Below, one piece after another: positions 26,927 through 36,027 of a stretch of 64,000 bases of DNA; the first letter of the stretch is position 1, and every line of letters begins with the position of its first letter. Origin of the DNA: an uncultured Clostridia bacterium. Lineage in GTDB: Bacteria > Bacillota > Clostridia > Lachnospirales > CAG-274. Both the position numbers and the translations under genes were made by a program. The stretch lies in assembly GCA_944381435.1 (NCBI GenBank), contig CALWLD010000002.1:1-64000 (forward strand), given 5' to 3'. The notes below the pieces were generated by a model. The model was not told where the DNA came from, made no database searches, and saw nothing but the letters and a program-made list of their open reading frames with translations.

Positions 26927-26946
26927 ATATTAAAATTTATATAAAA

Positions 26947-26975
26947 ATAATATCATTAAAATTTTGTTTTGTCAA
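26947..26975 (-). promoter_or_regulatory. purH promoter
   Basis: On the minus strand, TTGACA (26970-26975) and TATTAT (26947-26952) are 17 bases apart, just upstream of the ZTP riboswitch. Confidence 0.75.
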
Positions 26976-27029
26976 TAATTTATATATAAATATATTTAAA
27001 TAAAAAATAAAAAAAATTTATTAAGGTAG

Positions 27030-27058
27030 TTGACTATTTCCCAAAAATTGTGTATAAT
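27030..27058 (+). promoter_or_regulatory. rpsU promoter
   Basis: TTGACT (27030-27035) and TATAAT (27053-27058) with a 17-base spacer form a near-consensus promoter about 50 bases before rpsU. Confidence 0.8.
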
Positions 27059-27108
27059 TTTGTAGTGCATATTGCATATAACAAGGTAACCGGAGGGAGG
27101 GAATTCAA

Positions 27109-27285
27109 ATGTCAGAAGTTAGAGTTAAAGAAAATGAATCTTTAGATAGTGCTCTTCGTAGATTTAAAAGAAGTTGTGCTAAAGCTGGTATTATGGGCGA
27201 GGTTCGTAAAAGAGAAGCTTATGATAAACCTAGCGTAAAACGCAAGAAAAAGTCTGAAGCAGCTAGAAAACGTAAATTTAACTAA
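27109..27285 (+). CDS. rpsU: 30S ribosomal protein S21
   Basis: The protein has 58 residues: [20 protein letters not shown], then the basic [20 protein letters not shown] end that is diagnostic of bacterial S21. S21 binds the 30S platform near the anti-Shine-Dalgarno sequence. A strong GGAGGGAGGG site precedes the ATG. It is followed by yqeY, the usual rpsU-yqeY pair in Firmicutes. Confidence 0.96.
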   Translation: MSEVRVKENESLDSALRRFKRSCAKAGIMGEVRKREAYDKPSVKRKKKSEAARKRKFN

Positions 27286-27302
27286 TAAAAGGGATGATGT
27301 GT

Positions 27303-27749
27303 ATGTCATTAAAAGAGCAGCTTTTTGCTGATTTGAAGGAGGCTATGAAGCAAAAGGATAATATCCTTAAAGATACCATTCAGATGGTTCGTGCTGGTAT
27401 TCTTCAAATCGAGAAAGACCAAAAAATTGAACTTGAAGATGACGGTGTTATTGAAGTTATTATCAAAGAGATAAAAAAATGCAATGATGTGCTTCCTGAC
27501 TTTGAAAAAAGTGGCAGACAAGATTTAATTGACGAATTAAACTTAAAACTTAAGATTTTAAAATCTTACCTTCCCGAACAGTTAAGCGTTGAAGAAATCA
27601 ACGAAATCGTTTTATATGCAATCAAAGAAACCAACGCTAGCTCAATGAAAGATATGGGCAAAGTTATGGCGTTAGTTTCTGAAAGGACGAAAGGGCGAGC
27701 AGATAACAAAACTGTAAGCCAGGTTGTTAAAAGTTTATTACAACAATAA
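27303..27749 (+). CDS. yqeY: GatB/YqeY domain protein
   Basis: The protein has 148 residues. The start ATG 27303 is preferred because two upstream in-frame ATG codons sit directly against the GGG of the binding site. The family signature is clear: SLKEQLFADLKEAMKQKD, a middle LPEQLS and KDMGKVMALVSERTKGRAD near the end. YqeY is homologous to the tail domain of the GatB amidotransferase subunit and may interact with tRNA; its exact role is unsettled. It shares the rpsU promoter and ends in a strong terminator. Confidence 0.93.
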   Translation: MSLKEQLFADLKEAMKQKDNILKDTIQMVRAGILQIEKDQKIELEDDGVIEVIIKEIKKCNDVLPDFEKSGRQDLIDELNLKLKILKSYLPEQLSVEEINEIVLYAIKETNASSMKDMGKVMALVSERTKGRADNKTVSQVVKSLLQQ

Positions 27750-27775
27750 AATAAGGGCTATATAGCCCTTATTTT
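27747..27775 (+). terminator. Terminator of rpsU-yqeY
   Basis: A GGGC/GCCC-based stem of up to 12 bp (27749-27760 with 27763-27774) is followed by T-rich sequence. A-rich flanks let it work on the opposite strand too, for the small convergent gene. Confidence 0.8.
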
Positions 27776-27784
27776 ATTGTTGTT

Positions 27785-27910
27785 TTATTTAGATTTATTT
27801 TGTATTTCAGGAACAGGTTCTAGTGTATTTTTAGGATTATTATGTTTTTTATTGCTTTCTGTTTTAATTTGACTGTTTTTACCTGGTCTTTTCATACCTG
27901 CTTTAGCCAT
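27785..27910 (-). CDS. Small basic protein, conserved hypothetical
   Basis: This is a 41-residue product that starts MAKAGMKRPG, is Lys/Asn-rich in the middle and ends EPVPEIQNKSK. An AAAGGAGTG site lies before the ATG. The end pattern PVPEIQ and the start MAKAGM look like small Lachnospiraceae proteins of unknown function. No fold can be assigned. It lies 52 bases downstream of the gltD-like gene on the same strand and may be cotranscribed. Confidence 0.6.
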   Translation of the reverse strand: MAKAGMKRPGKNSQIKTESNKKHNNPKNTLEPVPEIQNKSK

Positions 27911-27962
27911 AAAATCACTCCTTTATAAGTATATTATGGCTAAATGTTTAAAAAATATGTAT

Positions 27963-29219
27963 TTATCTTGATAATATATAATCTTTTATGCTATGAGCAG
28001 TTTTTCTTCCTTCACGCATAGCAACAACAACAGTGTTAGCTCCTGTTACAACATCACCACCGGCAAAAACACCGTCTATATTTGTCATACCAAAAGGAGA
28101 TTCTGAAATTTTTATACAACCCCAATCATCTAAGGCTATATCTTTATCATCAATAACAGGTTTTGACCCTATGGCAGTTAAAACTTTTGTGCAAGGGATT
28201 ACAAAATCTTCATCTGTGTCTAAATTTTTAACTTTTAAGCCTGTTAATTTGTTATTTTCTCCTATAAACTCTAAAGGACTACATCTCCACATAAAAGGTA
28301 CATTATCTTTAACTGCCTCTTCATATTCTTCTAAAGATGCAGGCATTTCTTTTTGTGTTCTTCTATAAACCACAGTTGTGTTATCTGCTACAAGTTTTGC
28401 AGTTCTAGATGCGTCCATAGCAACATTACCTCCACCTATAACTAAAACAACATCATCTTTATCTATTAAAATATTATTTTTAGCATATTCTGTTAAAAAA
28501 TGGTTGGCGTGGATAACACCTTCCATATCTTCGCCTTCTACATTTATAGATTTTTTCATATTTGCACCTATAGATACATAGATAGCATCATATCCTTTAT
28601 CTTTTAAAGATTGTATTGTAAAATCTTTGCCTAGTTTTTGGTTAAATGTAAAATTAACGCCAAGGTTTTTAAGCTTTTCTATTTCTCTATCAACATTATA
28701 GCTAGGCAATCTAAAAGTAGGTATGCCGTAAGTTAAAATACCTCCAGCTTTTTCTTCCATTTCATAAATATCCACATTAAAACCTTCTTTAGCAAGTATA
28801 TAACCACAGCTAAGCCCAGAAGGACCTGAACCAATGATAGCAACTTTACCTAAGTTAGATGCTTTTTTTTCATTATTTATTAAATTGTTTTCATAAGCAA
28901 AGTTTGCTATAAAATTTTCTATTTTACCTATTTTTACAGGAGTTTTCTTTATCCCTAAAACACAATTTCCTTCGCATTGTTTTTCGTGGTTGCAAACTTT
29001 ACCACATATAGCGGGTAGGTTTGTTTTTTCCATTAAAAGCTCATAAGCAAGGGCCAAATCATCATTTACAAAAGCATTTATAAACTGCGGTATGTTATTT
29101 TCTATAGGGCAACCTTGAACGCATAATGGTTTTTTACAATTAAGGCAACGCTTTGCCTCTTCTAAAGCCTCTTCTTTTGTTAAATCTAAAACATCTATTT
29201 TTTGGTTATTAACTATCAT
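27963..29219 (-). CDS. Glutamate synthase small-subunit-like NAD(P)-dependent oxidoreductase
   Basis: The protein has 418 residues from ATG 29219; a GTG nine bases earlier overlaps the AGAGGTG binding site. The N-terminal region has two Cys clusters for [4Fe-4S] centres (CLNCKKPLCVQGCPI and CGKVCNHEKQCEGNC). An FAD-binding motif GSGPSGLSCGY and an NAD(P)-binding motif VIGGGNVAMDASR follow, then a C-terminal GVFAGGDVVTGA. This is the GltD/NfnB-like family, which passes electrons from NAD(P)H to a partner. No glutamate synthase large subunit is nearby, so the partner is unknown. It follows the aminotransferase gene by 16 bases and is cotranscribed with it. Confidence 0.85.
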   Translation of the reverse strand: MIVNNQKIDVLDLTKEEALEEAKRCLNCKKPLCVQGCPIENNIPQFINAFVNDDLALAYELLMEKTNLPAICGKVCNHEKQCEGNCVLGIKKTPVKIGKIENFIANFAYENNLINNEKKASNLGKVAIIGSGPSGLSCGYILAKEGFNVDIYEMEEKAGGILTYGIPTFRLPSYNVDREIEKLKNLGVNFTFNQKLGKDFTIQSLKDKGYDAIYVSIGANMKKSINVEGEDMEGVIHANHFLTEYAKNNILIDKDDVVLVIGGGNVAMDASRTAKLVADNTTVVYRRTQKEMPASLEEYEEAVKDNVPFMWRCSPLEFIGENNKLTGLKVKNLDTDEDFVIPCTKVLTAIGSKPVIDDKDIALDDWGCIKISESPFGMTNIDGVFAGGDVVTGANTVVVAMREGRKTAHSIKDYILSR

Positions 29220-29235
29220 CTTTAGCACCTCTTAA

Positions 29236-30306
29236 TTATTTTAAAATATTTTTTAATTTTTCTATTAACATTTTGTTATGCTCTCTTGAAAGAATGCAAA
29301 ACCTAAAAAAGCTATCATCTAAAGATACAAAGCTTTTAGCATCTCTTATTAATATATTTTCTTTTATTAAGCTCTCAAAAAGCTTTGTAGATGTTGTTTT
29401 ATTATTTAAAATTTTACAAAGTATAAAATTACTTTTTGTTTTATAAAGCTTTAAATTTTTTAATGTGGAAAGTTCTTTGAACATATACTCTTTTTCTTTA
29501 AATATTAAATCTTTTGTTTTTTTAATATAATCTTTATCGTTAAACATTGTAATGCCTATTAAATTAGCAAAAGAATTTACGCTCCAAGGGTCTTTATATA
29601 TATTTATTTTTTCTAAAATATTTTTATTTTTACAAATTCCATATCCAAGCCTTATACCAGGTGTTGAAAAAAACTTTGATGTACCTCTTATAACAAAAAG
29701 GTTATCATAATCATTAACAAGGCTTGTACTACAAATATCATCAAAATCACTGGAAAATTCATTATAAGTTTCATCTATCATTAAAAACTTTGCCTTATCT
29801 AAAATAAGCTTTATTTCATCTGTATTTATAGCTGTGCCTGTTGGGTTGTTAGGGTTACATAATACAACTAAATCTATATCATCATTTATTATGTCTAAAA
29901 GCCTATTTATATTAAGTAAAAAATCTTCTTCTTCTTTTAAATAAAAATAGATTATGTTACAGTTGTTGTTTTTAAGCTCTCTTTCATATTCGGAATAAGC
30001 AGGAGAGATAACTATTGCATTTTTAGGTGCTAAATTCTTTATAAACAAAGAAATAATCTCTGTAGCACCGCTACCTACTATTATATGCTCTTTATTACAG
30101 TTACAATAGTTAGCTATAGAATCTTTTAAGCTACTGTAATCTTTATCTGGATATGTGGTTATAACATCTATGTTATTTATTATAACATCTTTTATCTTGC
30201 TAGATATACCTAAAGGGTTTATATTTCCGCTAAAATCTATAATATCTTTTTTTGCTATATTATAGTTTTTTTCTATAATATCTAAATCTCCACCGTGTGT
30301 TAGCAT
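29236..30306 (-). CDS. PLP-dependent aminotransferase, HisC/CobD-like
   Basis: The protein has 356 residues of fold type I. It shows an N-terminal HGGD followed by DFSGNINPLG, NPNNPTG in the cofactor pocket, a DETYNEF aspartate and the PLP lysine in RGTSKFFSTPGIRLGY. HGGD with DFS.NINPLG is typical of CobD, the L-threonine-O-3-phosphate decarboxylase of cobalamin nucleotide-loop assembly, but no cobalamin genes are near and histidinol-phosphate aminotransferase is a close relative. AAAGGAGG precedes the ATG. It is the first gene of a two- or three-gene minus-strand operon with the gltD-like gene. Confidence 0.75.
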   Translation of the reverse strand: MLTHGGDLDIIEKNYNIAKKDIIDFSGNINPLGISSKIKDVIINNIDVITTYPDKDYSSLKDSIANYCNCNKEHIIVGSGATEIISLFIKNLAPKNAIVISPAYSEYERELKNNNCNIIYFYLKEEEDFLLNINRLLDIINDDIDLVVLCNPNNPTGTAINTDEIKLILDKAKFLMIDETYNEFSSDFDDICSTSLVNDYDNLFVIRGTSKFFSTPGIRLGYGICKNKNILEKINIYKDPWSVNSFANLIGITMFNDKDYIKKTKDLIFKEKEYMFKELSTLKNLKLYKTKSNFILCKILNNKTTSTKLFESLIKENILIRDAKSFVSLDDSFFRFCILSREHNKMLIEKLKNILK

Positions 30307-30388
30307 AAGTATCCTCCTTTAAAATAATTTATCAATATATATATTAAATTAAAAAGAGATTTATTTCAACAATTATTTATATAAAAAG

Positions 30389-30417
30389 TTGCTAGTTTTG
30401 AAAAAATCATTTATAAT
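30389..30417 (+). promoter_or_regulatory. Promoter of the Hsp70/DUF5717 operon
   Basis: TTGCTA (30389-30394) and TATAAT (30412-30417) are 17 bases apart and 43 bases before the first ATG. No CIRCE-type inverted repeat is present, so HrcA heat-shock control is not indicated. Confidence 0.6.
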
Positions 30418-30459
30418 AAAAATAGTAAATTTTAGAAAATATGTAAAGAAGGTAAAAAA

Positions 30460-31641
30460 ATGGATTTAAAAAACTTTTTAGAATACCCTTTACCAGATAT
30501 AGAAATAGATGTAGATAAAATAGCTATAAATATGAACGAAAAAAATAGTGGTGTTATTAGCATTAAAAATATAGGTGGGGGGATATTATCTGGCGATGTT
30601 ATATCTAATACAGAATGTCTTGTTTTAGATAAAAATAGCTTTGAAGGTAACGATGTAAAAATAGGCTATAATTTAGTTCCATCTATATATTCTAGTGGTG
30701 ATTTTATAAAAAGTGAAATAATAATAATATCTAATGGTGGACAAATTTATATACCTGTTTATATTACTATAGCTAATTTTGATTATTTAGAATGTAACAA
30801 CGAAAAAATATACACTATAAAAGACTTTTATAGTTATTATTTAAAAAATTACATTGAAGCTATAAGAATTTTTTATTCTTATGAATTTATGCTTTGGCTT
30901 AAAAACATAAATTACAAGCATATAGATGTAGTAGAAGAAATATTAAAAGATGCAAATAAACAAAGGGCTATTGATAACTTTTTTGTGCTTGCTAAATTAA
31001 AAGAAAAAACTTATGTGAAAATAACGCAAAAAGTTTTTAAATATAAATATTTTAATACTAAAAAAGATTCTGAAATTATAGGGCTAATCCCTTTAAAGTT
31101 AATAGGTACAGGGTATTTTGAAGAAGATATTTATATAGATGAAGATATAGATTTTATAAAGCTATCTAAAAACAAAATAACTAATAAAGATTTTGATGAA
31201 GAAGGCAATTTTAACCTAGAATTTAGAATACTAAAAAATAAAATTAATAGTTTTTTTGAAAGAAGAAAAATTTTATTTAATAAATTAAACGAAAGTATTA
31301 CAATAGAAATTAGCAAAAAAAACCCTATTGAAATTTTATTTGAAAAAGAATATTTTTTACCTACAGATAAAGGGTGCATAAAAATTTTAAATAATATAGA
31401 TGAGGATATGCTTATAGAAATTGTACCTAAAGATACTTTTGTATTTTTTGAAGGTAAAAAATATCTTATATCAAAATACAGCGAGATAAATTTTGATGTA
31501 AAGCTAACAGGGTTTTTAAAGGCTCAGATGGATTTTACAAAAAAAACTAACATAGAAAGCGATATACTTATAAAAGCTATTTTTAAAGACAAAGTATATA
31601 AAATGGAAAAAAAGATATACATTGGCAACAGTTTAATATAG
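30460..31641 (+). CDS. DUF5717 N-terminal-like protein, first gene of Hsp70 operon
   Basis: The protein has 393 residues with no signal peptide. It begins with a beta-rich region that starts LPDIEIDVDKIAINMNEKNS and has IKNIGGGILSGDV. A helical segment (about 120-190) and further beta-type sequence follow, including an immunoglobulin-like end. The order resembles the N-terminal part of the DUF5717 proteins that sit beside Hsp70 genes in Lachnospiraceae, where one long protein usually carries both halves. Here the second half is the next gene, 10 bases away. Function is unknown; it could recognise or scaffold Hsp70 substrates. Confidence 0.65.
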   Translation: MDLKNFLEYPLPDIEIDVDKIAINMNEKNSGVISIKNIGGGILSGDVISNTECLVLDKNSFEGNDVKIGYNLVPSIYSSGDFIKSEIIIISNGGQIYIPVYITIANFDYLECNNEKIYTIKDFYSYYLKNYIEAIRIFYSYEFMLWLKNINYKHIDVVEEILKDANKQRAIDNFFVLAKLKEKTYVKITQKVFKYKYFNTKKDSEIIGLIPLKLIGTGYFEEDIYIDEDIDFIKLSKNKITNKDFDEEGNFNLEFRILKNKINSFFERRKILFNKLNESITIEISKKNPIEILFEKEYFLPTDKGCIKILNNIDEDMLIEIVPKDTFVFFEGKKYLISKYSEINFDVKLTGFLKAQMDFTKKTNIESDILIKAIFKDKVYKMEKKIYIGNSLI

Positions 31642-31651
31642 GAGTAAGGTA

Positions 31652-34315
31652 ATGAAATTAATAGAAAAAAGCATTAATAATATAGAAATACAATATAATA
31701 ACAAAAAAACAAAAAAAAGGCTTATAATGCTTTTAAATAGATATTATCTAGGCTTTTTAAATACAGAAAAAATAGATTATTTAAACAAAGCTTACAACCA
31801 TTGTGCCGAATATCTAAACCAAAACAAATCTGATATGGATATTATGCTTGCTATATTTTTCTTTATAATTAATATAGAGGACAAAGAAAAAATAGAATTT
31901 TTTAATAATAGTATATCAAAATATAAAAAATATTTAAAAAATAGCGATACAGAAAAATATACATTTTATTTGTTTTTGCAAGGTCTTATAAAAGCTAAAA
32001 AAGGTTCTATAAGAGGTACTAACAAATATATTAAATCACTCCAAAGCTTTGATAACAGAAATGTTGATTTATATATAACTTTTTTAAATTTATTAATAGA
32101 TAATAGCGAAAGAGATGTTATTGAAAATATAGATTTAACTGATAAAAATAACTTTTGGAAAAACATAGTTTTGTATAATATTTTCGAAAAAAACTCAAAA
32201 TTTATAAGCTTTAACAAAGAAACATATAAAGATTATATAAAATGGGCTTTATACAATGGATTAAACATAGAAAAATCTATTTTTAGATATGAAAACAGCA
32301 TAATATTTGATTGTAATGAAAATACATTTAATAAAAAGATGTATGAAGAATATAACTTCGATTTTATCCTTTCAAAAATTTGCCAAGCTTACCTTGAAAA
32401 AAATATACACACAAACGAAAGTTATTTTTTCTTTAAAGAGGCGATAAACAGGCAAATATTATTACCTAATTTAATTAAAAACTATATAAAAGCTTGTTAT
32501 AAATCTAATATTGATAATATAGGCCTTTATCCTATAAGGCAGTTTTTAAATGAACCTAGCACAGATTTAGAAATAATGAGCTTTGTATATCATATTATAT
32601 TAAGTGATAAAAAATACATTGATTTAGTAACAGAGCATAAAAACAAAATATTACAATATGGAGCTTATTTTTTAGAAAAAGGGTGTACAGGTAAATATTA
32701 TTACACTATATATAAATATATGCTAGATTTTGTGCAAGAAAACTCCATCGAAGAAAGAAAAATACTAGATGTTTTATACCCTAATAATTTTTTATATGAA
32801 ATTTATATAAATAATGATAATGCAAAATTTATTTTTATAAAAGATTATGAAATAGATAATATAAAAGAATATGAAATAAGAGATAACAAGGTTGTTATAA
32901 AGGCTATTTCTTCTAACTTTTATTATTATGTTTTTTCAAAAGATAAAAAGGAAATTATAAACTGTAATATAAAAATAGATAAGGTTATAGAAGGTACTAA
33001 CGGTAAATATTTTTATAAATTTTATGAAAGAGGATATAAAGATGATTTAACCTTAATAAATACAGTTAAATATTATTTAAAGTTAGATAATTTAGGGTTA
33101 GATAAAATAGAAATTTTAGAAAACACTTTAAATTTGAAAAATATATCTTTAAGTTTTAAAATGAAGATTTTATTAAGCATTGCTAATATTTACTTTTACA
33201 ACAATAATTATAAAATAGCAACAGATTATTATAAAAAAGTTTTAGAAAAATATATAAACGATAAATATATAGACAATATAGTTAAATCTTATGTATTCTG
33301 TAAAGAATATGAAAAAGCTATTGAAATAATTAAGAAAAAAGCACATATTTTAGATGATGATACATTATTTTATGCTATAAAAAATATAAGCGAACACGAA
33401 AAATATGACAAAGATATAGCAGTTTTTGCATATGAGCTTTTAATGCGTTCTAAAATAGATAATCTTTTTATATATATTGTTTTAAAAGAATATAAAGGTG
33501 GCCTTAAAGAATGGATAGAGCTTAGAAAAAGCTTGGAAAATATAGGTATTACAAAAAAAGAAATAGATGAATATATATTAAAGCTTACTATATACACAAA
33601 CAACATAAATAACTATACAGAAAAGATATTTTTAACGTTATATAACCAAGATATAGATAATGAGGTTATAGAATATTTCTTAAATTACTGTATGTATGTA
33701 GCTATTAATGGAAACTATATATTTAGCGATAATATTTTATATATTATGGAATATATATTTAAAGAAACTAACGATAATATGATAGGTTATGCTTTAGGAC
33801 ATATCTATTTAAAAGGAAATTATAACCTAGAAAATAAGTATAATATTTTTGAAAAAATTATACAAAATATGGAAAAAGAGCAAATAGGCTTTAAAATATT
33901 CGAAAACAATAAAGACAAATTTAAAAACTTTTCGTATTTATATAAAAATAAGCCTTTTATTTACAACGCTGCACCAGATAAAGATGTTTATTTATATTAT
34001 AAAAATGTTAATCAAGATAAATTTTTATCTGTTAAAATGAAATATTTTAAATTTGGTATGTATATAACTATGGTACCTATTTTTTATGGTGAGGATATAG
34101 AATATTATTTTGTAGAAAATATGGAAAAAGGAAATATATCTACCAAAAAGTTTTTTACAACTAACAATAAAAACGTAATATTTGATATAGATGACGAATA
34201 TTTCAAAATAAACAACGCTTTTATATATACTTATGAAGGAAAATATAATGATGCACATAAGGCGATAGAAGAGCTTATAACAAAAGATTATAATTTAAAA
34301 GGAAAAATATTGTAA
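31652..34315 (+). CDS. DUF5717-like helical-repeat protein
   Basis: The protein has 887 residues, mainly helical with TPR-like repeats (for example around 500-560, ANIYFYNNNYKIATDYYKKV). The C-terminal part (about 735-887) resembles the DUF5717 C-terminal domain: a PFIYNA segment, then FGMYITMVPIFYGEDIEYYF and a final helix. It follows the preceding gene by 10 bases with an AGGAGTAAGG site and precedes the first Hsp70 by 18. It is cytoplasmic by lack of signal or membrane segments. Together with the preceding gene it looks like a split DUF5717 protein. A chaperone scaffold or adaptor is inferred from the operon. Confidence 0.65.
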   Translation: MKLIEKSINNIEIQYNNKKTKKRLIMLLNRYYLGFLNTEKIDYLNKAYNHCAEYLNQNKSDMDIMLAIFFFIINIEDKEKIEFFNNSISKYKKYLKNSDTEKYTFYLFLQGLIKAKKGSIRGTNKYIKSLQSFDNRNVDLYITFLNLLIDNSERDVIENIDLTDKNNFWKNIVLYNIFEKNSKFISFNKETYKDYIKWALYNGLNIEKSIFRYENSIIFDCNENTFNKKMYEEYNFDFILSKICQAYLEKNIHTNESYFFFKEAINRQILLPNLIKNYIKACYKSNIDNIGLYPIRQFLNEPSTDLEIMSFVYHIILSDKKYIDLVTEHKNKILQYGAYFLEKGCTGKYYYTIYKYMLDFVQENSIEERKILDVLYPNNFLYEIYINNDNAKFIFIKDYEIDNIKEYEIRDNKVVIKAISSNFYYYVFSKDKKEIINCNIKIDKVIEGTNGKYFYKFYERGYKDDLTLINTVKYYLKLDNLGLDKIEILENTLNLKNISLSFKMKILLSIANIYFYNNNYKIATDYYKKVLEKYINDKYIDNIVKSYVFCKEYEKAIEIIKKKAHILDDDTLFYAIKNISEHEKYDKDIAVFAYELLMRSKIDNLFIYIVLKEYKGGLKEWIELRKSLENIGITKKEIDEYILKLTIYTNNINNYTEKIFLTLYNQDIDNEVIEYFLNYCMYVAINGNYIFSDNILYIMEYIFKETNDNMIGYALGHIYLKGNYNLENKYNIFEKIIQNMEKEQIGFKIFENNKDKFKNFSYLYKNKPFIYNAAPDKDVYLYYKNVNQDKFLSVKMKYFKFGMYITMVPIFYGEDIEYYFVENMEKGNISTKKFFTTNNKNVIFDIDDEYFKINNAFIYTYEGKYNDAHKAIEELITKDYNLKGKIL

Positions 34316-34333
34316 AACTAAGGAGGAAACAAT

Positions 34334-36007
34334 ATGGCAACATTAGGTTTAGATTTAGAAAGAGGTTTATTTTTAGGTATAGATTTTGGAACAACAAACT
34401 CTGTTGTTAGTATATTTGATTTTAAAGATGGGGAGGTTCAAACAATACCTATTGATGGTAGCAACATTTTCCCAACTGCTATACAGTTTGAAACAGACAT
34501 AGAAGATGAAAATAAGCTTTCTAAAATTTTTGGGGTGCAAGCTAAAGAGGCTGCTATGATATATCCTCAAAGCACTGTTTTATCTATAAAAAGGCTTTTA
34601 GGAACAGATGAAAACATTACTATAAATGTAGATGATAAAGAATTTAACTTTAAGCCAGAGCAAATAGCAGGAGAGATAATGGGCTATCTTAAAAGAATGG
34701 CAGATGAATATGCAAGAGAAAAGCTTAACATAACAGGAGAGTTTTCTGGGTGCGTAATTACAGTGCCTGCAAACTCTACAGATAAACAAAAGAAAATGAC
34801 AAAAGAGGCAGCTATCCTTGCAGGATTTGATGAAGATAGCGTATATTTAAGGCTAGAGCCAGCTGCTGCTGCTATAAGCTATGCTGTTAACGAACGTAAA
34901 GATAAAAAAGTTTTGGTTTACGATTTTGGAGGCGGTACATTTGATGCTTGTATATTAGAAATTAAACTTGATGATAACGAAGAGCCTAACATATCTATTT
35001 TAAGCACTTACGGTGATAACGACTTAGGAGGAAATGACGTAGATAAAATTTTAATAGATATGATTTATGAAGAGTTTAAAAAGCTTACAGATAATGAAAT
35101 AGATTTATTTGATGAAAATTTAGATGATGGTGTATCTAAAAGACAAAAAAAGGTTGCTTTAGTGCGTTTAGCTCAAATGGCAAACCAAGCAAAAGAAAGA
35201 CTTTCTCAAGCAAAATCTACAAAAATAGTTTTAGCACCTTTTATACAAGAACCTAAAATTGTAAATATTAATATGGAAATAACAAGAGAGGACTTTTTAA
35301 ACCATAAAAGAGTAAACAAACTTAACGATAGCGATGAAATATTTGCAAAATTTGAAGGTAAATCTGTAATAGATATGATAGATGCTACTATTTTATGTGT
35401 AGATAAATCTTTAGAAAGTGCTAAAATAAACGCTAGTGATATAGATGAAATATTCCTTGTAGGCGGTAGCTCTTCTATGCCTATTGTTAGCGAAAAAATT
35501 AAAGAAAAATTTAACAAAGAACCTTTTAAATCAAAAATAAGTCCTGCTCTTAGCATATCACAAGGGGCAGCTCATTATTGCAATATGATAATGATGCCTA
35601 CTGTAAAAGGACCTGTTGTTAACGAAAAAACTATACACCCTATAGGGCTTGAAATAGCAGGTAGACGTTTTATGGAAATTGTAAAAGCAGGTATGGATAT
35701 ACCAAAAGAAAGCCTTGTTATAGAGGCAGAAGAGCCTCTTATAACTAATTTTGATAACGTTAGCAGTATGGCTATTGTTGTTTATGAAAACACTATGCCT
35801 AGCGATGAAAAAACAACTTTTGTTACTAACGATGGTATGAAAAGACTTGCTGGTACATCTTTAAGAGGTATACCTCAAGCACCTAAAGGACAAGAAAAAG
35901 TAAAAGTAATATTTAGTGTAAGCCAAGATAATATGCTAAAAGTTACTGCTAAAAGTATGACAGATGATGGTATCGTTACAGAGCTATCTGTTGATGAACT
36001 TTATTAA
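34334..36007 (+). CDS. Hsp70-family chaperone A
   Basis: The protein has 557 residues. The Hsp70 actin-like ATPase is complete: phosphate-1 GIDFGTTNSVV (about 15-25), DFGGGTFDA (about 197-205), LGGNDVDK, and adenosine motif LVGGSSSMPIV (about 376-386). A shortened substrate-binding beta domain follows (about 400-557) and the C-terminal helical lid of DnaK is missing. AAGGAGG lies before the ATG. It is one of four homologues in the same operon and probably hydrolyses ATP. With no DnaJ in the operon and no lid, its client handling is likely specialised. Confidence 0.88.
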   Translation: MATLGLDLERGLFLGIDFGTTNSVVSIFDFKDGEVQTIPIDGSNIFPTAIQFETDIEDENKLSKIFGVQAKEAAMIYPQSTVLSIKRLLGTDENITINVDDKEFNFKPEQIAGEIMGYLKRMADEYAREKLNITGEFSGCVITVPANSTDKQKKMTKEAAILAGFDEDSVYLRLEPAAAAISYAVNERKDKKVLVYDFGGGTFDACILEIKLDDNEEPNISILSTYGDNDLGGNDVDKILIDMIYEEFKKLTDNEIDLFDENLDDGVSKRQKKVALVRLAQMANQAKERLSQAKSTKIVLAPFIQEPKIVNINMEITREDFLNHKRVNKLNDSDEIFAKFEGKSVIDMIDATILCVDKSLESAKINASDIDEIFLVGGSSSMPIVSEKIKEKFNKEPFKSKISPALSISQGAAHYCNMIMMPTVKGPVVNEKTIHPIGLEIAGRRFMEIVKAGMDIPKESLVIEAEEPLITNFDNVSSMAIVVYENTMPSDEKTTFVTNDGMKRLAGTSLRGIPQAPKGQEKVKVIFSVSQDNMLKVTAKSMTDDGIVTELSVDELY

Positions 36008-36027
36008 TAAATATAAGGGGGGAGCCT

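Noticed and set aside
29236..30306. Firm assignment to cobalamin synthesis as CobD
   Set aside because: Motifs are compatible, but no cobalamin gene is nearby and HisC-type enzymes look similar.
30307..30459. CIRCE-type heat-shock operator before the Hsp70 operon
   Set aside because: No TTAGCACTC inverted repeat is present in the interval.
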